NCBI GenBank assembly: GCA_965371445.1
Contig: CBDUYN010000206.1
Span: 1 to 17,532 of the forward strand
DNA: 17,532 bases
Source of the DNA: DASWIG01 sp965371445
GTDB lineage: Bacteria; Acidobacteriota; Thermoanaerobaculia; Multivoradales; J023
Direction: 5' to 3'
Positions 13,901-17,532 of this stretch are shown here, in pieces. Numbering within the stretch: position 1 is the first letter of the stretch; each line of letters begins with the position of its first letter. A program made the translations under genes and the position numbers. Below the pieces are notes generated by a model. The model searched no databases, was not told the origin of the DNA, and was given only the letters and a program-made list of their open reading frames with translations.

Positions 13901-14623
13901 GAGCCAGCTCATGGGATCGGTGTAGAGCTCCCCGTCCATCTCGTGGAGGACGGCGGAGAAGTGGTCTTCGGCGAGCTGTCCGTCCTTGAGCTCGTGCCAG
14001 TCGCGTCCGAGGGTCTTGCGGGCGGCGGCGAGGAAGTCGTCCCATTGCCCTTCGAGCTCGAGCTTGAGCTCGTGCTCGGCGACGTAGTGGCTGACGGGGC
14101 AATAACCGAGGCGGCGTTGGATCTCGCGTTTGGTGGCGGAGGGGATGTCCTCGTCGTCGCGGGCCACGGAGCCGATGTCGAAGACGACGGCGATGGGGTC
14201 GACGCGGCTTCTCAGGTCGTGCCAGGCGTCGCGGAGCTGGTGGCTGTTGGGCGAGTCGTCGCGGGCGAGGAGGGCCTCGGCGAGGTCTTTACCGTCGGGC
14301 AGCTTCATGCCGTCGAGGGCGAGGCCGAGGAGCTTGGCGAAGCTCGACTTTCCGGAGCCGTAGAAGCCGGAGATCCACGACGCGGGCAGCTCGGTCCCCT
14401 CCTTCTTGCGGATTCCGGCCGTGATGCCTTGCAGCAGCTTGACGTACTGCTCGTGGATGCCGCGCGGGATGCGCTGGTGCCGCGGGTCGCTTTCGGGGTA
14501 GCCGCCGGTGATGATGTATTCGGAGGCCTCCTGGGCGACGCGTCCGGGGTCTTGCTCGTGGAAGTAGATAACGGGGGCGATGGCGCGGGTGACGTCGTCG
14601 TCGAAGACTTCTTGGAGGAGCAT
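10991..14623 (-). CDS. brxC: BrxC, large P-loop ATPase of BREX
   Basis: A 1210-residue ATPase and one of the core BREX proteins, a predicted AAA-like or ORC/Cdc6-like P-loop protein related to PglY. Walker A is GFYGSGKS (residues 86-93) in the family context ASWISGFYGSGKSSFAK. Walker B is TLFIVVDEVSQYI (274-286), followed by VWLLATGQQQL (311-321) as the sensor strand. The remaining ~850 residues are rich in charged helices. The ATG at 14623 is preferred: AAGGGA lies about 8 nt upstream and the gene then starts 27 nt after the brxB stop. A TTG at 14644, in frame, would add 7 residues. The stop is followed by the hairpin-rich spacer before pglX. On the plus strand this gene carries an antisense open frame of over 1300 codons, which is a codon-bias artefact. 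Confidence 0.94.
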   Translation of the reverse strand: MLLQEVFDDDVTRAIAPVIYFHEQDPGRVAQEASEYIITGGYPESDPRHQRIPRGIHEQYVKLLQGITAGIRKKEGTELPASWISGFYGSGKSSFAKLLGLALDGMKLPDGKDLAEALLARDDSPNSHQLRDAWHDLRSRVDPIAVVFDIGSVARDDEDIPSATKREIQRRLGYCPVSHYVAEHELKLELEGQWDDFLAAARKTLGRDWHELKDGQLAEDHFSAVLHEMDGELYTDPMSWLDSRAGTRTGIGTSAQETTRAIADMLEQRQPGKTLFIVVDEVSQYIFQSDSRQLKLQSFVSDLGKRLKGRVWLLATGQQQLDDSADAGNIGKLKDRFPERLRVHLEPANIRDVVHKRLLRKDPAREDELRQLFQSHRHDLKLYGYACDSITAEDFLEVYPLLPGHVDLLMQVTSNLRLRSSRIKGDDYAIRGLLQLLGELFRRLKLGERELGALVTLDDVYEIQQSDLDADTQNSMARVLAHDDVAGDELARRVAKAVALLEMIQEQTPTTPELVAQCLYDRLGRGDREGEVRRVLEGLKQLGLLSYSAKYGYKVQSSAGQEWQRERDTRHVTLDEKSAIVHEKLRELLGSVDRPQYRGRSFPWNAYYTDGRTRHEERFVRTSDHAVVAVDFRYLTAREERASNLWMQASAGALRHRLVWVVGRPGDLPSKAQELAKSRYVVQRYASRVQSLGTAVQRCFFDEQSNVDDLESKVRDAVAEAFLAGEVYFDGRPIDKHGRGTTFAAVLQRVAEDTLPALYGQFVEIAITPKELEQLLSSELQGSSRKFLPEGLGILEHDAGRLVATCRGEVPQRIRSYVVAEDGCPGAALLAHFGGPPYGHPADVVKACLAGLLRAGLVRIRPESGPEITSYGDPDARNMFERDRDLKRADILPPSAGGLKPRDRVAIVRFFEERLGKRIERENEAIADAVFDHFPGKVKDLQDLEGRYNRLPGRPDLPDELVKMRSALEECTRSRRVEDTVLNLRKRLDDLGDGIQLLGILRTELNDDAVAAVRRASDACDVHAAQLEEIDALSDDDAKAASLIRPVLEARYPWRGLADLTAEVEKLRATYADVRRSFVERQDERADQICQRLRQRRGFSQLSADQSFHVLRPVEECLVETTADAVQPPLVDLRDGVDLRLARAEDEAERRLDHVLSDVTDAEVVPLRLGLKGREITGPEDVEDVLRELRERLLAQLAEAGEKKIRIRLI

Positions 14624-14650
14624 GGAGTCGTTCCCTTTGTACAAATAAGG

Positions 14651-15295
14651 TCAGGAGTAGATTCTGGGCCGGTAGTCGCTGTCGGCGGGCAATTCGTCCA
14701 TGAAGGAGAGAGCGGTGGGTCCCTGTCGTCGTCCCGGATAGAGGAGGACGACGGGGAAGCCGCGGGTCTTGCCGTCGATGTGTTTGAGGAGCGAAGAGGA
14801 GCGGAAGAAGGGGTAGAGGGCTCCGGCCCGTCCAAGGAGGATGAGAGTTTGGCGCTGGGCGTCGGGGTGCTTTTCGGCGAGCTCCTCGATTTCGCGGACG
14901 ACGTCGCGGGCGATGCCGTCGGGTCCTTCGACGAAGCGTGCGATCCTGTCCTTCAAGTGGTTGAGTCCGCGTTCCGGATTTCGTCCGTGGAGTCGTTTCT
15001 CGGCGGCGACGAGCCTTTCCAGGGTCTCCGGGTCTTCGCCGCGCAGTCGCTCGAGGAAGAGTCGGTGGAGCGAGATGGCGAGCACGTTCCAGCCTTCGTG
15101 GTCGAGCTCGTCGCTGAGCTTTCGCATGTGGCTGCGCAGCTCGAATTCCTCGGCGGGTTTATAGACGAGGATGGCGAAGCGGTAGGTGCCCATGGAGCTG
15201 ATCTGGGGTCCGCCTTCGGCGAGGAGATCCTTTCTGAGGTCCTCGACGATGGCAGCCAGGGGCGAGGCTTTCTCAAAGAGCGCGGTCTGGCTCAC
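14651..15295 (-). CDS. brxB: BrxB, DUF1788 protein of BREX
   Basis: A 214-residue protein of the DUF1788 family. The hallmarks visible are GRAGALYPFFRSSSLLKHI (155-173), VLLYPGRRQGPTALSFMD (183-200) and the terminal DYRPRIY (207-213). No catalytic motif is evident. BrxB is a required core component of BREX systems with no established activity. The start is GTG at 15295, overlapping the brxA stop as GTGA, with GGAGG about 4 nt upstream, which is a short spacing. The gene sits between brxA and brxC as in types 1, 5 and 6. Confidence 0.92.
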   Translation of the reverse strand: MSQTALFEKASPLAAIVEDLRKDLLAEGGPQISSMGTYRFAILVYKPAEEFELRSHMRKLSDELDHEGWNVLAISLHRLFLERLRGEDPETLERLVAAEKRLHGRNPERGLNHLKDRIARFVEGPDGIARDVVREIEELAEKHPDAQRQTLILLGRAGALYPFFRSSSLLKHIDGKTRGFPVVLLYPGRRQGPTALSFMDELPADSDYRPRIYS

Positions 15296-16086
15296 GCGGC
15301 CTCCGTCGCGCGGAACGCGCGCACCGTCTTCCCAGCGAGGTGGAGCTCGTTCTCGGCCCAGGCGGCGAGGTCGGGGTAGCGCCAGCCGAAGTCTGTGAGC
15401 TCGCCCATTCGGCGGAACTCGAGGGCGTTCAAGCGGCGCAGCGGTTGCTCCAAGGCGATGCCGCTCAACCCGAGGGAGCCGAGGTAGGGATTCTCGAGGA
15501 GCGTCCCTTCGAATTCGACGTCGCGCAGCAGGTAGAGCAGGTAGGTCAAAGCGGCGTCGGTGACGTCAGGAGAAGCGAGGCGCCGGCGTCCGGGGTTGCG
15601 GGAGCAGAAGCCGGCCTCGGCGGCGGCGGTGAGCAGCCCGTTGGCCATACGGACGGTGCTCGCGGGCGACCATTTGCCCTGGTTTCGGTGTTCGAGCCAG
15701 CGGACAGTGACGTCGCGGTCGATCGACGGCTCGGGATGGATGCGTCGTTGCGCCAGGAGCTCGCTGGTGAAGGCGCGGTAGAGCGGATCGGTCAGTTGCG
15801 CATGCCAGTGGCAAAGGTTGCGGCGGGTGGCGAGGTCCGCGGGTCGCCAGCGGCGCAGCACGTCGAGAGCGTCGGGAAAGGCGTCGAAGCGTTCGGCAAA
15901 GGTGGCGAGGAGGACCTTGACGCGGCGCAGGCTCTTGTTGCCGAACCAGCGTCCTTCGAAGGCGTCCGGGGCGCGTTGTGCGTTTGGCACGGCAGGGTCT
16001 ACGTGTTGCCAGTAGAGCCGGCTTTCCTCGAGCGCGAGACCGGCGCGCATGAGGCGGGTGTGGAGCTTGAGGTTCTCGGCCGTCAT
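15292..16086 (-). CDS. brxA: BrxA, DUF1819 protein of BREX
   Basis: A 264-residue protein matching the DUF1819/BrxA family in size, context and sequence flavour. Conserved-looking stretches are NKSLRRVKVLL (50-60), HWHAQLTDPLYRAFTSEL (93-110) and WSPASTVRMANGLL (139-152). BrxA structures from other BREX systems show helix-turn-helix DNA-binding folds, so DNA binding is likely here too, though I infer that from the family. The ATG at 16086 overlaps the brxE stop as ATGA and has AAGGA about 9 nt upstream. Its own stop overlaps the GTG start of brxB. Confidence 0.88.
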   Translation of the reverse strand: MTAENLKLHTRLMRAGLALEESRLYWQHVDPAVPNAQRAPDAFEGRWFGNKSLRRVKVLLATFAERFDAFPDALDVLRRWRPADLATRRNLCHWHAQLTDPLYRAFTSELLAQRRIHPEPSIDRDVTVRWLEHRNQGKWSPASTVRMANGLLTAAAEAGFCSRNPGRRRLASPDVTDAALTYLLYLLRDVEFEGTLLENPYLGSLGLSGIALEQPLRRLNALEFRRMGELTDFGWRYPDLAAWAENELHLAGKTVRAFRATEAA

Positions 16087-16670
16087 GGTGCTGCGTCCTT
16101 GAGCTGGAAGAAGGGCGCGGGGTACTCGCCAGGGAAGGGGAGCAAGGCCGCGGCGAGTTGCCGGGCCTGTTCGGCCGGGGATTCTGGGATCTCTCCGACG
16201 ATCTGGCGTCCTCCGGGGACCACTCGGGTCTTGACCTCAGCGCATTCGTTGCGCAGGTTCTCTTCAAGGGCGTCGCGTCGGAAGGTCGATTCGGGCTCGA
16301 AGAACAGGGAGAGGGTCTCGGCCGGCGGTTGTCCTTGTTGCTTGAGGGCGGCCAGTCGTTCTTCGATCTTCTCGTCGAGGCGGAAGCCCCAGAAGAAGAG
16401 GGTCCGGACCCTGTCGGGCTCCGCCATGTGGGCCCTGGCCTCGCGATCGCGGCGCACGGCGGCGCGGCGCACGGCCTCGAGGGAGGCCCACAAGTGAGTC
16501 TCGGGGAACAGCTCCCGGAAGAGGTAACCGCCTCCTTCGGGATCGACGAGGTCGGTGCGCCACCAGCCCAGGCGTTTGGGCTCGCACTCGCCTTCGCCAG
16601 CCCAGGCGACCGTCAGCTGGAGAGCCAGGATGTTGTCGAGATCGTTAATTCCGATGTCCTCAGCCGTCAA
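16083..16670 (-). CDS. brxE: BrxE, type 6 BREX marker protein, first gene of the operon
   Basis: A 195-residue protein of unknown activity. Distinctive stretches are LDNILALQLTVAWAGE (11-26), RLGWWRTDLVDPEGGG (33-48) and DRVRTLFFWGF (86-96), which fit my memory of BrxE proteins. Its position before brxA-brxB-brxC is the defining feature of BREX type 6. It has no signal peptide, membrane segment or nucleotide-binding motif that I can see. The start is a TTG at 16670 with GGGAGG about 10 nt upstream. An in-frame CTG at 16676 lies only 4 nt from the Shine-Dalgarno and is less likely. It overlaps brxA by 4 nt. Confidence 0.85.
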   Translation of the reverse strand: MTAEDIGINDLDNILALQLTVAWAGEGECEPKRLGWWRTDLVDPEGGGYLFRELFPETHLWASLEAVRRAAVRRDREARAHMAEPDRVRTLFFWGFRLDEKIEERLAALKQQGQPPAETLSLFFEPESTFRRDALEENLRNECAEVKTRVVPGGRQIVGEIPESPAEQARQLAAALLPFPGEYPAPFFQLKDAAP

Positions 16671-16876
16671 ATTCAGCCGTCCTCCCGAAGGTCTGTACTG
16701 TCGTCCTCAGCGTCAAGGCTATCAGCATCTGAGGGCGGCTATTCAAGCCCGAGTGAGGACGAGCGAAGTGTGGCCTGGGTTGAAACCCGGGTCCGGACGA
16801 TTCCGCCCCTGCGGACGAAGAGCCAGCGAAACGCCGGTGCTTCCAGCGCTCGACCCTCCGGGACGAAGAACGCACC
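16671..16876. promoter_or_regulatory. Divergent intergenic region upstream of brxE
   Basis: This must hold the BREX operon promoter if the operon starts at brxE, but no strong sigma70 pair is visible. The best minus-strand pair is a weak TTGAAT (about 16738-16743) with GATAGC 17 nt on. An inverted repeat, CCTGGGTT (16774-16781) / AACCCGGG (16784-16791) with a 2-nt loop and one T-G pair, could be an operator or an interspersed repeat. A second inverted repeat, CACCGT (16873-16878) / ACGGTG (16884-16889), followed by AAAATTTTC, marks the right edge. Confidence 0.4.
16681..16686 (-). promoter_or_regulatory. Shine-Dalgarno for brxE
   Basis: CCTCCC on the plus strand reads GGGAGG on the coding strand. 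It lies 10 nt before the TTG at 16668-16670 and supports that uncommon start codon, since no ATG lies in a suitable position. Confidence 0.55.
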
Positions 16877-17374
16877 GTGTCTGACGGTGAAAATTTTCGT
16901 CGTCCAGAGCCCCAAGGCGCCGAATCCGCCGTTTTCAGGGCGCTCCAAGCCTCCGGCGCCGAGAGGATCGTCAACAACCAGTTGACCGTCGAGTGGAGGG
17001 TGAGGACCATCAACATCACGGACCCGAACCCGGACAACAACATCTCCATGACGTTCCGTTTCACGACCCATCCCGACGCTCGGTCCCGGCGGCATGGCAT
17101 TCCTAGCCGTGGGGATCTTTGCCGCCTTATCCGGGAGGAGCTGGCAGCCCTCCGAGAGACCGATGAGCTCACCCCCGACACGGTCGAGATCCTCGATCTG
17201 GGCAAGAGCGGCATTCCTCCACACCTTCGAGAGTCAGGCTGCCAAGGCGGACGGAGGCCGAGCGCCGTGATCCAGCGAGTCGGTCAGGAGATCTTCCGCA
17301 GGGGGCCGCTCGACTATTGGAAGTGGCGGGGCGTAGCCAAGAGAGGAAATTTGCCTCTACAGCAAGGCACTTAG
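16877..17374 (+). CDS. Hypothetical protein, divergent from the BREX operon, probably frameshifted
   Basis: The open frame starts at a GTG at 16877 and gives 165 residues with no recognised family. The central part, about 16950-17205 (from ERIVNNQLTVEWRV to TVEILDLGKS), has G/C-ending codons and a balanced amino-acid mix typical of real genes here. After about 17205 codon use in this frame worsens, while the +1 frame reads AFLHTFESQAAKADGGRAP with good codons and stops at TGA 17268-17270. A one-base indel near 17190-17215 would join them into a protein of about 130 residues. The GTG start lies inside an inverted repeat and is doubtful. Two antisense frames cover the same stretch, but their composition is poorer. 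The gene may be a remnant, and no function can be given. Confidence 0.4.
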   Translation: MSDGENFRRPEPQGAESAVFRALQASGAERIVNNQLTVEWRVRTINITDPNPDNNISMTFRFTTHPDARSRRHGIPSRGDLCRLIREELAALRETDELTPDTVEILDLGKSGIPPHLRESGCQGGRRPSAVIQRVGQEIFRRGPLDYWKWRGVAKRGNLPLQQGT

Positions 17375-17447
17375 GTCCATACGGCCGAATCTTCCTCTAT
17401 TCTCCGCCATGTCAATGCTCCATCAGCAAACCCTGGGGCCCTCTTCC

Positions 17448-17532
17448 GGGACCCGGAAATGCCACCCGAATTTTTCGGGTACCCTTCCCGGGACCCGGAA
17501 ATGCCGTCCGAATTTTTCAGGTACCCTTCCCG
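17448..17532. repeat. 42-bp tandem repeat running off the right end
   Basis: Two full units lie at 17448-17489 and 17490-17531, and the last base starts a third. Each begins GGGACCCGGAAATGCC and they differ at three positions. Inside unit 1, ACCCGAA (17464-17470) and TTCGGGT (17474-17480) form a 7-bp hairpin with a 3-nt loop. In unit 2 two of the changes leave G-U pairs on the plus-strand RNA and the third makes a mismatch. There are no unique spacers, so this is not a CRISPR array. The bases between the hypothetical gene and this repeat (17375-17447) show nothing I recognise. Confidence 0.8.

Noticed and set aside
11351..15379. Antisense open frame of 1342 codons on the plus strand across brxC and brxB
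   Set aside because: It mirrors two genes with clear family motifs, crosses their boundary, and translates to a low-complexity Gly/Glu/Val/Asp-rich sequence. High-GC coding sequence with few TTA, CTA and TCA codons leaves such frames open by chance.
16660..17224. Two antisense open frames on the minus strand upstream of brxE
   Set aside because: They overlap the plus-strand frame with better codon use, read through the inverted repeats, and resemble no family.
17448..17532. CRISPR array at the right edge
   Set aside because: The 42-bp units are directly adjacent with no unique spacers, and only two full copies are visible.

Overview
This window is mostly one complete phage-defence operon. 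Eight genes run leftward on the minus strand from about 16670 to 233, in the order brxE-brxA-brxB-brxC-pglX-pglZ-brxD-brxHI. That content and order match BREX (bacteriophage exclusion) type 6. The calls rest on motifs read by eye in the translations and on the gene order; no database search was run.

The host is a GC-rich bacterium: hand-counted 60-base lines in ordinary coding sequence give about 67-68% GC. The lineage cannot be fixed from this window. The GC-rich palindromic intergenic repeats and the short-unit leucine-rich-repeat protein suggest a large-genome environmental bacterium, but that is only a guess.

Layout, left to right. 1-210 (+) is the 3' end of a leucine-rich-repeat protein that begins outside the window; its stop lies 22 nt from the convergent stop of brxHI. 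233-2431 (-) is brxHI (Lhr-like helicase). 2439-3758 (-) is brxD (ATPase). 3799-6693 (-) is pglZ (alkaline-phosphatase-like). 6690-10748 (-) is pglX (adenine methyltransferase). 10749-10990 is a 242-nt gap filled with hairpins and a repeated 20-mer. 10991-14623 (-) is brxC (large P-loop ATPase). 14651-15295 (-) is brxB, 15292-16086 (-) is brxA and 16083-16670 (-) is brxE. 16671-16876 is the upstream region with a Shine-Dalgarno and inverted repeats. 16877-17374 (+) is a divergent small ORF of unknown function that seems frameshifted. A 42-bp tandem repeat starts at 17448 and runs off the right end.

The genes are tightly packed: 4-nt stop/start overlaps at brxE/brxA, brxA/brxB and pglX/pglZ, and gaps of 7-40 nt elsewhere. 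The one exception is the brxC-pglX gap. From family knowledge, PglX methylates a non-palindromic site to mark self DNA, and BrxA, BrxB, BrxC and PglZ act with it to block replication of unmodified phage. BrxD and BrxHI are the ATPase and helicase shared with type 2 systems, in place of the BrxL protease-like ATPase of type 1. BrxE is the type 6 marker and its role is unknown.

The points most worth a second look are a low-GC patch covering the specificity part of pglX, G-tracts inside pglX, 18-bp tandem repeats forming the brxD/brxHI junction, the structured brxC-pglX spacer, and the damaged-looking gene upstream of brxE.
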